NCBI RefSeq assembly: GCF_016864555.1
Contig: NZ_CP044011.1
Coordinates: 4,297,501-4,361,500 of the forward strand
Length of the DNA: 64,000 nucleotides
Origin: Sinorhizobium sp. BG8
GTDB lineage: Bacteria; Pseudomonadota; Alphaproteobacteria; Rhizobiales; Rhizobiaceae
Reading direction: 5' to 3'
Shown here one piece after another: positions 38,528 to 46,871 of the stretch (positions are counted from its first letter, which is position 1; each line of letters starts with the position of its first letter). A program made the position numbers and the translations under genes. Under the pieces are notes generated by a model, which worked only from the letters and a program-made list of their open reading frames with translations, was not told the origin of the DNA and made no database searches.

Positions 38528-39904
38528 TCACCCGCCGAACGGTGAGGGAAACGGCTCCCGCCCGAACGTGGGTGCAAGTGCATTGGCGAGCTCCAGATCG
38601 AAGGCGGGAAGGAAACGGTCGTAGGGGGCAAGATGCGCCTCGACTGAAACGGCGGCCCCCGGGGGCTCTCCGCCCGAGGTTTTCAGGCTGGGCGCGGCCC
38701 GTCCCGCCCTCTTCGCGACAGCGTCCGGCACGCTCCCGTCCGCCACAACCCCATAGGGCATGCGGTGCGAACCTGCCGCCTCGACGAGGAGTGGCGATCG
38801 CGACGCGTTGACGACCCAGTAGCGCCCGTCCCAGAGGCGTCTTTCGCCCGGCTGGACCGTCAAGGGCAGGATGCCGCGGCATTCGCGGTAGATGTAGAGC
38901 CCGTCCTTGCGCCGATCGTATACCACCCGTCCGAAGGTCACCCGCGACAGGATGCCGCTCTCGAGAAACGCTCGTAACGGCGATCGGTCGACCGGGCCGG
39001 CCGGAAACACCCTGCCGCCCATGGCCGCGGCCAGGCTGGTCACCGCGCGCCATCCGCCGCGATCGCGCAGCGCACGTCCGATCCCTTCAAGATCGGTCCG
39101 GGCGACAAGGGCGGGAACCAGGCGACCGGGACTGTCGCCGTCGACAGCGGAATAGACGCGGAGATGCTCCCTGGCGAAATCGGCAGCCGCCTCTGAGAGC
39201 GCCTTACGATCGACCGAGGCATCGGTCGCTTCCTCCGGGGACACGTTATCACCCGCTAGCCCGACACGAACCCGCGCCCGCTCATACGCCATGTTGCGGT
39301 TGCTCGGGTCATCGATCCACCCCTCTCCGCTCTGGCTCAGGAACGTACGGATGTCGTCTCTCGCCAGGGCGAGAAAGGGTCTCATGATCCAGACGGAGCG
39401 ATCGAACAGCACCTCGGCCGCCATGCCCGAGGTCCCTGCCGACTCCGGAGCGCCTCGGGCCTTGCGCATCGTGATCGTCTCGCGCTGGTCGTCGGCTGTG
39501 TGACCGGTCAGGATGGCAACGGCCTTCGTCTCGCGGGCGATACCTGCCAGAAGGTCGTAGCGGGCCTCGCGCGAGGCGGCAGACAGACCCGTCGCAGGCT
39601 TGGGGCCTTCCCACCTGCGGATGTGGTGTTCGATGCCATGGCGGGCGCACAGGGCCGCAACGGCCCGCGCCTCATCGGCCGACTCGGGCCTCAGCCCATG
39701 ATCGACGGTGCAGGCAAGAATTGAGAGTCCGGGATAACGCCCGGTCGCGAGCGCGGCGCGAAGCGCCAGGAGCAGTCCGGTGGAGTCACTTCCTCCGGAG
39801 ACGGCCACAACCAGTCTGGCTGGGCTCGGCACACTTGAAAGAAACGATCCGGCGGCGGAAAGGACGCCAGAAAGAGCGGCGTCGGCGACAGCGAAGGAGC
39901 TCAT
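38528..39904 (-). CDS. tilS: tRNA(Ile)-lysidine synthetase
   Basis: TilS (458 aa) attaches lysine to C34 of tRNA-Ile2 (CAU), which lets it read AUA. The PP-loop is LVVAVSGGSDSTGLLLALRA (about residues 32-52). The conserved central region has CTVDHGLRPES, ILTGHTADDQRETI and MRPFLALARDDIRTFL, followed by a less conserved C-terminal domain. It starts four bases after the ybgF stop, so it is translated with the Tol-Pal group. The arrangement ybgF-tilS-ftsH is standard in rhizobia. Confidence 0.93.
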   Translation of the reverse strand: MSSFAVADAALSGVLSAAGSFLSSVPSPARLVVAVSGGSDSTGLLLALRAALATGRYPGLSILACTVDHGLRPESADEARAVAALCARHGIEHHIRRWEGPKPATGLSAASREARYDLLAGIARETKAVAILTGHTADDQRETITMRKARGAPESAGTSGMAAEVLFDRSVWIMRPFLALARDDIRTFLSQSGEGWIDDPSNRNMAYERARVRVGLAGDNVSPEEATDASVDRKALSEAAADFAREHLRVYSAVDGDSPGRLVPALVARTDLEGIGRALRDRGGWRAVTSLAAAMGGRVFPAGPVDRSPLRAFLESGILSRVTFGRVVYDRRKDGLYIYRECRGILPLTVQPGERRLWDGRYWVVNASRSPLLVEAAGSHRMPYGVVADGSVPDAVAKRAGRAAPSLKTSGGEPPGAAVSVEAHLAPYDRFLPAFDLELANALAPTFGREPFPSPFGG

Positions 39905-39908
39905 CGCC

Positions 39909-40922
39909 TCAGCAGGAGAGCCGGCTCTGCTCGCTGTTGACCTTCGTCTTCACAGCCTTGGAAGCGTTGGGATAGCGCTTGCCGACTTCGCGAAGCGTTG
40001 CGCAGGCAGTTTCCGTATTGTCGAGCGCCGCAAGCGACATGCCGAGCTTCAGCAGCATTTCCGGCGCCTTCTTCGACTGTGCGAAGGTCTGGTGCGCGTT
40101 CAGGAAGGTCTTGGCGGCTTCGTTGAAGTTGCCCTGCGAGTACTGTGCCTCGCCCATCCAGAAGCTAGCGTCCGCCGCCTTCTCGCCCTTCGGATAGATG
40201 TCGAGATAGTCGCGAAACTCCTTCTCGGCGAGCTGATAGTCGCCGGAGAGCACATGGCCGTAGGCCGCCTTGTAGATATCATCGGGATTGTCCAGCGATC
40301 CCGACGCAGTCCCGGACGATGCCGCAGGAAGCCCGGAATCGTCCCCGGGCATTACCTCCTTGCTGATCGACGCACTCTCGTTGAGGTCGGGGCTTGTTTC
40401 GGCACCAATGACGTTGCCTTTCTCGTCGAAGCGGACCGAACCCAGCTGTTGCGGCGGAGCGCCGAGGCCGTCATTTGATCCGCCATTGGCGCTGCCGATC
40501 GCCGCAGCGACGTCATCGCCGGCGGCTTCGTCCGCCGGCTGACCCGATCTCGTAGACAGATCGGTGACACTGCCGCTGTCGGCGGGCTTCGTCAGGCTTC
40601 CGCTCTTCTGCGACGTTCCCTTTCCGCCTTCCAGGTCCTGGAAGCGGTACTCGTTGTCTTCCTGAGTCTTGCGAAGCTGTTCCTGCATCTGCAGCAGCTG
40701 GTAGCTCAGCTCCTCGATGCGGCCGTTGAGCGTGCGCAGTTCTTCCTCGAGCTGGCCGATCCGGCCCGTCTCGTTCGATTGCGCCAGCACAACCTGCCCG
40801 TCTTTGGCGGTATGGGGCATGAATCGGCTCGCCAGCGCGGAGAGCGGCGATGCATGAAGCACCCCTGCCGTTCCGCCGAGGGCTGCCAGGCTGATCACGC
40901 CTGCCGCGACAAGTTTTCTCAT
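39909..40922 (-). CDS. ybgF: Tol-Pal system protein YbgF (CpoB)
   Basis: This 337-residue periplasmic protein helps coordinate Tol-Pal-driven constriction with peptidoglycan synthesis. A signal peptide (about 1-25) is followed by a trimerising coiled coil (IGQLEEELRTLNGRIEELSY; QMQEQLRKTQ) and a Ser/Gly/Asp-rich linker. The TPR domain has YGHVLSGDYQLAEKEFRDYL, SFWMGEAQYSQGNFNEAAKT and the last repeat ending near the C-terminus. ATG 40922 begins a clean signal peptide; longer frames upstream are not credible. It lies between pal and tilS. Confidence 0.9.
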   Translation of the reverse strand: MRKLVAAGVISLAALGGTAGVLHASPLSALASRFMPHTAKDGQVVLAQSNETGRIGQLEEELRTLNGRIEELSYQLLQMQEQLRKTQEDNEYRFQDLEGGKGTSQKSGSLTKPADSGSVTDLSTRSGQPADEAAGDDVAAAIGSANGGSNDGLGAPPQQLGSVRFDEKGNVIGAETSPDLNESASISKEVMPGDDSGLPAASSGTASGSLDNPDDIYKAAYGHVLSGDYQLAEKEFRDYLDIYPKGEKAADASFWMGEAQYSQGNFNEAAKTFLNAHQTFAQSKKAPEMLLKLGMSLAALDNTETACATLREVGKRYPNASKAVKTKVNSEQSRLSC

Positions 40923-41050
40923 CTGTCTTCGTCCTGTTGGATCCAATAACGCGCTTCGAAGCGCAGGGCCGATTTTTTCCAAATACACCCAAAAAGCAAC
41001 GGACTTCGGCCAAAGTGTGTTGAAAAAAGAAAAGCCGCTTGCGAAAGCAA

Positions 41051-41078
41051 AAGGCCCCGCCGAACGAGGCAGGGCCTT
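41051..41078 (-). terminator. Terminator after pal
   Basis: AAGGCCCCGCC, loop GAACGA, GGCAGGGCCTT on the + strand; read on the reverse strand it is followed by TTTTG. It separates pal from ybgF, so ybgF probably has its own promoter in the 40 bases to 41119 or is read through. Confidence 0.65.
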
Positions 41079-41118
41079 GAGGAAATCACGCTCCCGTTTC
41101 TTCGGGAACCGCGGCAAC

Positions 41119-41643
41119 TTACATGCCGGCGCCGCCAAGAACGGTGACTGCGCGGCGGTTCTGCGACCAGCACGAAATGTCGTCGCAAACGGCTACCGGA
41201 CGTTCCTTGCCGTAGGAGATCGTCTTCATGCGGTTTGCAGGAACGCCGCGACCGATCAGGTACTGACGCGTGGCGGCCGCACGGCGGGCGCCGAGCGCGA
41301 GGTTGTATTCGCGCGTACCGCGCTCGTCGGCGTGGCCTTCGATGGTGATGGCGTAGTTCGGGTACTTCTGCAGCCACTGTGCCTGACGGTCGAGCGTCGC
41401 AGCGGCATCGGCACGAACCGACGACGAATCGGTGTCGAAGAAGATGCGGTCGCCGACGTTGACCGTGAAGTCCTGCGTGGAGCCGGGCGTCGCATTGTTC
41501 AGGCCGAGTTCGCCAGCGCTGTTCGGAAGGTTCTTCTTCGAGGCGCAGCCGGCAAGGGCCAGACCCATGAAGAGAGCGAGCATGACGGGATTACGTGCGA
41601 TGGTCTGCATGCGGCCGGCGGCCGGGGTATCGATACGGCTCAT
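41119..41643 (-). CDS. pal: Peptidoglycan-associated lipoprotein Pal
   Basis: Pal (174 aa) is an outer membrane lipoprotein that binds peptidoglycan and the Tol complex. The lipobox LALAGC (about residue 33) sets the acylated Cys. The OmpA-like domain has VNVGDRIFFDTDSSSVRADA and the peptidoglycan-binding motif EGHADERGTREYNLALGARR. The protein ends in TVLGGAGM with a CDDISCWSQNRR segment typical of rhizobial Pal. ATG 41643 has GGAGACC before it. It has a CtrA-like site upstream. Confidence 0.95.
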   Translation of the reverse strand: MSRIDTPAAGRMQTIARNPVMLALFMGLALAGCASKKNLPNSAGELGLNNATPGSTQDFTVNVGDRIFFDTDSSSVRADAAATLDRQAQWLQKYPNYAITIEGHADERGTREYNLALGARRAAATRQYLIGRGVPANRMKTISYGKERPVAVCDDISCWSQNRRAVTVLGGAGM

Positions 41644-41742
41644 GGGCCGGTCTCCTTGCGTCAGTTCAATTGAGGGCACTAGTTTCAATCAGGGTTGCCG
41701 GACTGTAACCGGAAGCGGTTAATCTGCTTTCAAGAATTATGG

Positions 41743-41757
41743 TTAACGGATGCTTAC
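41743..41757. promoter_or_regulatory. Candidate CtrA box upstream of pal
   Basis: TTAA-N7-TTAC, one change from consensus, 100 bases upstream of the pal start. It lies in the 229-base tolB-pal gap, whose other content is the tolB terminator. Confidence 0.4.
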
Positions 41758-41782
41758 CGCGTGCTCCCACATTCAACGTCAC

Positions 41783-41854
41783 AAAAAAGAAAGGCCGCCG
41801 CCTTACCGCGATTTGGCCTGACTTACAGGACTTTGCGGCAAGAAAACGGCGGCC
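41783..41854 (-). terminator. Probable terminator of tolB
   Basis: GGCCGCCG (41793) pairs with CGGCGGCC (41847) around a long loop, and on the reverse strand the structure is followed by TTTCTTTTTT. It is long-range, so less certain than the compact stems. Confidence 0.45.
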
Positions 41855-41872
41855 CGCCATGTTTTCGGGGTG

Positions 41873-43177
41873 CTATTCGAGGAGCGGAGACCAGGCCGGG
41901 TCGGAAGCGAAGCCACCCGTCTTGACCAACTGCTCGTTGTAGCCGGTAAGGTCGATCGAGTAGAGCTGCGGTCCGCCGGCGCCGGCGCCCTGGCGGAAGA
42001 ACATCAGAACGCGTCCGTTCGGAGCCCAGGTGGGACCTTCATTGTGGAAGCCCGTCGTCAGGATGCGCTCGCCCGAGCCGTCCGGCTTCATCACGCCGAT
42101 CGAGAACTTGCCGCCAGACTGCTTCGTGAAGGCGATGAGGTCGCCACGCGGAGACCAGACCGGCGTCGAATAGGCGCCGTCGCCGAAGGAGATGCGGTTC
42201 TGTCCGGAGCCGTCGGCGTTCATGACGTAGAGCTGCTGGCGTCCGCCGCGGTCGCTTTCGAACACGATCTGGCCGCCGTCCGGCGAATAGGACGGAGAGG
42301 TGTCGATTGCCGCGGTCGAGGTGAGACGGGTGGTGGTGCGCGAACGCAGGTCCATCGTGTAGATGTTGGCGTTGCCTTCCTGCTGGAGGCTCATGATGAC
42401 CCGCTGGCCATCCGGCGAGAAGCGCGGCGAGAAGGTCATGCCGGGGAAGTTGCCTACGACTTCGCGCTGTCCGGTCTCGAGCTGCAGCAGATAGACCCGC
42501 GGCTGCTCGTTTTCGAAGGACATGTACGTGATTTCCTGGCGGTTCGGCGAGAAGCGCGGCGTCAGCACGAGGTCGTTCGCGTTGGTCAATGCCCGCGAGT
42601 TGAAGCCGTCCTGGTCCATGATGGCAAGCTGACGCTTGCGGGCGGTCTTCGGGCCGCTTTCGGCGACATAGACGATGCGGGTGTCGAAGTAGCCCTTCTC
42701 GCCGGTCAGACGTTCATAGATCGCGTCGGCGATGATGTGGGCAACGCGGCGCCAGTTTTCAGGCTGCGTATAGAACTGCTGACCCGTCAGCTGCTGGTTG
42801 GCGAAGGTGTCCCAGAGACGGAACTCGGCGCGCAGCCGCCCGTCGCCTTCCTGGGTGACGCGGCCCGTCACGAGAGCCTGTGCGTTGATGACCTTCCAGT
42901 CCTCGAAACGCGGCGGCTGGTCGGGATTGGAGATCTTCTCGATGAAGGCCTGCTTGGAAACCGGCGCGAAGAGGCCCGAGCGCTGCAGGTCGGCTGCGAT
43001 CACGTCGGTAATCTTCTGTCCGAGGTCCCCACTCGAAACAAAGTCGGTGACGGCGATCGGCAGCGGCTCGACGTTACCCTTGTTGATGTTGATTTCCACG
43101 AGCGCCCAGGCCGGCGACAGGAATGCCGCCAGGCCGGTCAGCACGACCAGAAAACGGAGAAGATTGCGTTTCAGCAT
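41873..43177 (-). CDS. tolB: Tol-Pal system beta propeller protein TolB
   Basis: TolB (434 aa) is a periplasmic beta-propeller that shuttles between Pal and TolA. A signal peptide (ending SPAWA) is followed by the N-terminal domain ([20 protein letters not shown]). Then come propeller blades with repeated [39 protein letters not shown] and [20 protein letters not shown] motifs, the WD/SPDG signature. The C-terminal [20 protein letters not shown] closes it. The length is normal. It overlaps no gene; tolA ends about 20 bases upstream in the reading direction. Confidence 0.95.
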   Translation of the reverse strand: MLKRNLLRFLVVLTGLAAFLSPAWALVEININKGNVEPLPIAVTDFVSSGDLGQKITDVIAADLQRSGLFAPVSKQAFIEKISNPDQPPRFEDWKVINAQALVTGRVTQEGDGRLRAEFRLWDTFANQQLTGQQFYTQPENWRRVAHIIADAIYERLTGEKGYFDTRIVYVAESGPKTARKRQLAIMDQDGFNSRALTNANDLVLTPRFSPNRQEITYMSFENEQPRVYLLQLETGQREVVGNFPGMTFSPRFSPDGQRVIMSLQQEGNANIYTMDLRSRTTTRLTSTAAIDTSPSYSPDGGQIVFESDRGGRQQLYVMNADGSGQNRISFGDGAYSTPVWSPRGDLIAFTKQSGGKFSIGVMKPDGSGERILTTGFHNEGPTWAPNGRVLMFFRQGAGAGGPQLYSIDLTGYNEQLVKTGGFASDPAWSPLLE

Positions 43178-43198
43178 GGTGTCTAGGCCTTCCTAGTT

Positions 43199-44266
43199 TT
43201 ACATCATTTGGCTCGGATCGAAGTTCACGATCACTTCGCTCCAGGCATCGTATTTCTCGGGCGGCAGCCCCTTGAACGGTCTCGACTTCATGATCGCGCG
43301 CCGGGCACCGCCGGCGAGCGCGCGCCGGGCGGCTTCCGAGCCACCGGTCGCGACGACCTCGGGCTCGCCGATGATGTCGCCGTTCTGGTCGAGCTGCATC
43401 TTCACCTGGACGCGGACGTCCGCCGCATCGGCCATGCCGGGGATGATCGACCAGTTGTTCTGGATCTGCCCGCGCAACGCGTCCATTTCGCTCATGCTGA
43501 GTTTGGAGCCACCCGTCGTCTTCTTTCCGCCGAGTGCCGCCTCTTCCGTCGAGCTCTTGCGTCCGCCGCCCTTGGCCTTCTCCTTGTTGAGGAGTGCTGC
43601 CACCTCGTCGGCGTTGAAGTCGCTGTCGTTGGCTGAAGTCGCCTTCTTCTGCTTCTTCTTTTCCTCGTCCTTGCGATCGGGCGTCTTGGCGCTCTGGGCC
43701 TGCGCGGTCTCAACCTTGGGCTTCACGACAGGAACGGGGACGTTGTCGGGCAGCGCCTCAGCCTCGGCGATCTCCGCGGGAGCTTCCTCGGCGGGCTTTT
43801 CCTCCGGCTTCGGGTCGGGCTTGACCTCCTGCTTGGGCTCGGCCTCGGCCGCGACTTCCGTCGCCGGTGTCGTCTGGGGCTCTTCCTTGACGATTTCCTC
43901 TACCGGCTCCGGCTCGGGTGTCGGGGTGGGAACGACCTTTTCAGCCTTTTCCGGCGCCGCGGCCGTCTCGATATCCCTGGGCTTTTCCTCAGGCGTCGGC
44001 GGCGTCTTCAGGTCGAGCTCGTTGTCGCCAACGTTCTCGCCCTCGGTGGGCGTCGCCTTCTTGGTGGGGACTGGCGCGGACTTTTCCTTGAGGGTCGCCT
44101 TCTTGTCGCCCTGCTGGATCTGGGTGAGTTCCTCGATCGGCACGATATCGACCGGCATCGCCTCGATGTCGGCGACATCGAAGCTTTCAGGACTGCCGAG
44201 CGAGACCAGTGCCCAGGTGAGCACCAGGGCATGAAGCACGGCGGATGTGACGAGACTGCCCTTCAT
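43199..44266 (-). CDS. tolA: Cell envelope integrity protein TolA (TonB-like)
   Basis: TolA (355 aa) is an inner-membrane energy transducer. An N-terminal membrane helix (TSAVLHALVLTWALVSLG) is followed by a Pro/Glu/Lys-rich extended region (PTPTPEPEPVEEIVKEEPQ, residues about 90-250). The C-terminal TonB-fold domain has SEMDALRGQIQNNWSIIPGM and AARRALAGGARRAIMKSRPF. The low-complexity linker is the reason for the large antisense frames here. It is adjacent to tolR (9-base gap) and tolB. Confidence 0.92.
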   Translation of the reverse strand: MKGSLVTSAVLHALVLTWALVSLGSPESFDVADIEAMPVDIVPIEELTQIQQGDKKATLKEKSAPVPTKKATPTEGENVGDNELDLKTPPTPEEKPRDIETAAAPEKAEKVVPTPTPEPEPVEEIVKEEPQTTPATEVAAEAEPKQEVKPDPKPEEKPAEEAPAEIAEAEALPDNVPVPVVKPKVETAQAQSAKTPDRKDEEKKKQKKATSANDSDFNADEVAALLNKEKAKGGGRKSSTEEAALGGKKTTGGSKLSMSEMDALRGQIQNNWSIIPGMADAADVRVQVKMQLDQNGDIIGEPEVVATGGSEAARRALAGGARRAIMKSRPFKGLPPEKYDAWSEVIVNFDPSQMM

Positions 44267-44275
44267 TGCGGCCGT

Positions 44276-44728
44276 TCACTTGTCCGGTTTCTGCTCGGTT
44301 ACGAGACCGATATTGGTGAATCCCGCGGTCTGGATGCGCGACATGACATCTGCGATGACGCCATAGGGCGCCGTGCCGTCGCCACGCACGAAGATCCGCT
44401 CCGTATAGCCAGTGGTCGCAACCGCCTCGAGCTTGGCTGCGACTTCCTCGATCGCGATCGGCGTCTCCTGCAGGAACACTTCGCCGTCAGCCTTCACGGA
44501 GATCGTGATCGGCTGGGTCTCGGCGTTCAGCGCCTTGGCAGACGTCTTCGGCAGGTCGATCGGCACGCCGACCGTCATCAGCGGCGCGGCAACCATGAAG
44601 ATGATGAGCAGCACGAGCATGACGTCCACGAAAGGCGTCACGTTGATCTCGCTCATCGGCGCCTTCTTGCCACCGCCGCGACGGCGTCGTCCGCCACCGG
44701 AATTCTTTTGACCGACTGACATGCCCAT
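44276..44728 (-). CDS. tolR: Tol-Pal system protein TolR (ExbD family)
   Basis: TolR (150 aa) is part of the proton channel with TolQ. After a short basic tail (GGGRRRRGGG) there is one membrane helix, FVDVMLVLLIIFMVAAPLMT, whose Asp is the protonatable channel residue. The ExbD periplasmic domain follows (VGVPIDLPKTSAKAL; ETPIAIEEVAAKLEAVA). tolR begins 26 bases after tolQ and ends nine before tolA, as expected of an operon. Confidence 0.95.
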   Translation of the reverse strand: MGMSVGQKNSGGGRRRRGGGKKAPMSEINVTPFVDVMLVLLIIFMVAAPLMTVGVPIDLPKTSAKALNAETQPITISVKADGEVFLQETPIAIEEVAAKLEAVATTGYTERIFVRGDGTAPYGVIADVMSRIQTAGFTNIGLVTEQKPDK

Positions 44729-44754
44729 GGGATGGTCTCCGTTTCAGCGCCCGG

Positions 44755-45471
44755 TCACTGCGCCGCCTGGCGCGGCTGCAGCTTCTCGTCGATCTGGCGG
44801 GAGAGGATCGCCGAGAATTCGTCGGCAAAGCCTTCCATCCGGGACGTGATCTTGCCGGCGTCGGCCGAGAACTTGTTGTAGGCGATAACGGCGGGAATAG
44901 CCGCAAGCAGGCCGATCGCGGTTGCCAGAAGCGCTTCCGCGATACCCGGCGCAACGACGGCGAGGTTCGTCGACTTCGAGCCGGCGATGGCCTGGAAGGA
45001 GGTCATGATACCGACGACGGTTCCGAAGAGACCGACGAAGGGCGCCGCCGATCCGATGGTCGCGAGCGAGCCCAATCGGGCTTCCAGCGTCTCGGATTCC
45101 CGCGCCAGTGTCACGTCCATCGCCCTGTCGATACGCATCTGAAGACCGATCGGCGAGCGCGCACCGCGCTCGAAGCTCTTCTTCCATTCGCGCATCGCCG
45201 AGACGAAGATGGCGCTCATGCCGCTCGTCTGTCGATCGGCGAGTGTCCTGTAGAGCTCCTCGAGCGACTGCCCGGACCAGAACACCTGCTCGAAGCTGTC
45301 GAGCTGGCGACGGGCCTTGCCGTAGCTCAGCGTCTTGTCGACGACGATTGCCCATGTCCAGACCGACGCCGCGATGAGCCCCAGCATGACCAGCTTCACC
45401 ACGAACCCGGCCTGCATGAAGAGCGACCAAAGGGTCACATCCGTCGTTGCTGCCAAACCTACCTGTTCCAT
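44755..45471 (-). CDS. tolQ: Tol-Pal system protein TolQ (ExbB/MotA family)
   Basis: TolQ (238 aa) has three membrane helices: LFMQAGFVVKLVMLGLIAAS near residue 20, and two in the C-terminal half, LGSLATIGSAAPFVGLFGTV and ALLATAIGLLAAIPAVIAYN. These are the signature of the ExbB/TolQ/MotA proton channels. It is the first gene of tolQRAB. ATG 45471 has AGAGG before it; an ATG at 45504 is possible but adds no family residues. In other rhizobia ybgC directly precedes it; here ku and ligD lie between them on the opposite strand. Confidence 0.95.
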   Translation of the reverse strand: MEQVGLAATTDVTLWSLFMQAGFVVKLVMLGLIAASVWTWAIVVDKTLSYGKARRQLDSFEQVFWSGQSLEELYRTLADRQTSGMSAIFVSAMREWKKSFERGARSPIGLQMRIDRAMDVTLARESETLEARLGSLATIGSAAPFVGLFGTVVGIMTSFQAIAGSKSTNLAVVAPGIAEALLATAIGLLAAIPAVIAYNKFSADAGKITSRMEGFADEFSAILSRQIDEKLQPRQAAQ

Positions 45472-45778
45472 AGACCTCTGTCCCCGAATCCAAAGACCCG
45501 GCACGGGCGCAGGGCACCGGACCGGGTTTCACATTCCTCTCGGTACCGACCGATTCCAGGAGGTGGAATGTGCCGGGACCGGATTTTCGCAAACCTGCGC
45601 AGCCTGCACGGACTTCTCGTCCGCACCCGCTTCGCACGCCCGTCAAGAATGTCCGGTTGATGCCGCCGGCCGCCATGCCGGTCAAATGCTTACAGCCTGC
45701 CTTCTTGCCGTCAATTTTGGTTAAAGGATGACGTGCAGTGCACAAAATCCTATGGGGGAGAGTAAGACATTATTATGG

Positions 45779-45793
45779 TTAAGGCTTCGTTAC
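45779..45793. promoter_or_regulatory. Candidate CtrA box between tolQ and ku
   Basis: TTAA-N7-TTAC, one change from consensus, 308 bases upstream of tolQ and 236 bases upstream of ku. The 557-base gap (45472-46028) also holds the palindrome GTGCAGTGCAC near 45733 and otherwise no gene. Confidence 0.35.
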
Positions 45794-46028
45794 ACTGAAG
45801 CCGCAATGTCGGGCAGCAGCCGATTTTCCGTTGCCGGCGCGCCTTAAGCAACAGGAACCAAAGCCTTTACCGTGCGTTGCTTCACGCATGAGACCGCTCG
45901 CCGAAAATCCGTCCCGCAATGCGCGGCAGCCTCCGACAGGCGAATGGCGCAAGCGCGCGATCCAGAGTTCCGGTTTGCTTGACACAGCACCGCGCAGGCG
46001 AGCATCGACCAACGGAGTGGTATGAACT

Positions 46029-46862
46029 ATGGTTTCAAGGGCGATGTGGAAGGGACAGCTACGGCTCTCGCTGGTCTCCATCGGCGTCGAGCTCTTCAGC
46101 GCCACACGATCGAACGCGCGAACTTCGTTCCGGCAGATCCATAAGCCCTCCGGCAAACCTGTCCACTACGAGAAGATCGTCGACGGCATCGGCCCGATCA
46201 AGGAGGACGACATCGTCAAGGGCTACGAGCTGGATGACGGTAAGTACGTGCTGCTTCAGCCGAGCGAGGTCGACGCGGTCAAGCTCGAGACGAAGAAGAC
46301 GCTGGAGCTCGTACAGTTCGTAGAGACCTGCGACATCCCTCCCCTCTACTTTGACAAGCCTTACTACCTCGTCCCCTCCGATGATCTCGCCGAGCACGCC
46401 TATCAGGTCGTGCGCGATGCATTGAGGGCAACCGGAAAGACAGGGCTGGGGCAACTCGCGATGCGCGGACGAGAATATCTTGCCGCGGTGCGCCCCTGTG
46501 GCGACGGCCTTCTCCTCGAGACCCTGCGCTATGTCGACGAGATCCGCAGCGCCGATCCGATGTTCGCCGGCATTCCCACCCGCGAGGCGGACAAGGAACT
46601 GCTCGACGTCGCGACCGCCCTGATCGAGCGCAAGACCGCGCCTTTCGACGCGGCGGCCTTCAAGGACCACTATGAGGACGCGCTGAAGGCGCTGGTGAAG
46701 CGGAAGATGAAGGGCAAGAAGATCGACATCGACGAAGAGGAGGAACGCCGTCCTTCCTCCGGCGGCAATGTCGTCGACCTTATGGCGGCCCTGAAAAAGA
46801 GCCTTGAGGGAAGCGGCAAACCATCCAGGCCGGCCGCCTCCGGCCGGCGCAAGTCCGCGTGA
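46029..46862 (+). CDS. ku: Non-homologous end joining protein Ku
   Basis: Ku (277 aa) binds DNA ends as a ring homodimer and recruits LigD. The prokaryotic Ku core is clear: MWKGQLRLSLVSIGVELFSA at the start, then FRQIHKPSGKPVHYEKIVDG, YELDDGKYVLLQPSEVDAVK and IPPLYFDKPYYLVPSDDLAE. The last 40 residues are Lys- and Arg-rich (KRKMKGKKIDIDEEEERRPS) and probably bind DNA or LigD. The gene begins a two-gene unit with ligD (nine-base gap). It is on the opposite strand to the flanking tol and ybgC genes. Confidence 0.95.
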   Translation: MVSRAMWKGQLRLSLVSIGVELFSATRSNARTSFRQIHKPSGKPVHYEKIVDGIGPIKEDDIVKGYELDDGKYVLLQPSEVDAVKLETKKTLELVQFVETCDIPPLYFDKPYYLVPSDDLAEHAYQVVRDALRATGKTGLGQLAMRGREYLAAVRPCGDGLLLETLRYVDEIRSADPMFAGIPTREADKELLDVATALIERKTAPFDAAAFKDHYEDALKALVKRKMKGKKIDIDEEEERRPSSGGNVVDLMAALKKSLEGSGKPSRPAASGRRKSA

Positions 46863-46871
46863 GGCGCCGCC

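Noticed and set aside
41870-43186. A 438-codon frame on the + strand antisense to tolB.
   Set aside because: tolB is unmistakable on the reverse strand; the antisense frame has no recognisable features.
45779-46156. A 125-codon reverse frame between tolQ and ku.
   Set aside because: It overlaps the start of ku, has no family match and no ribosome-binding site.
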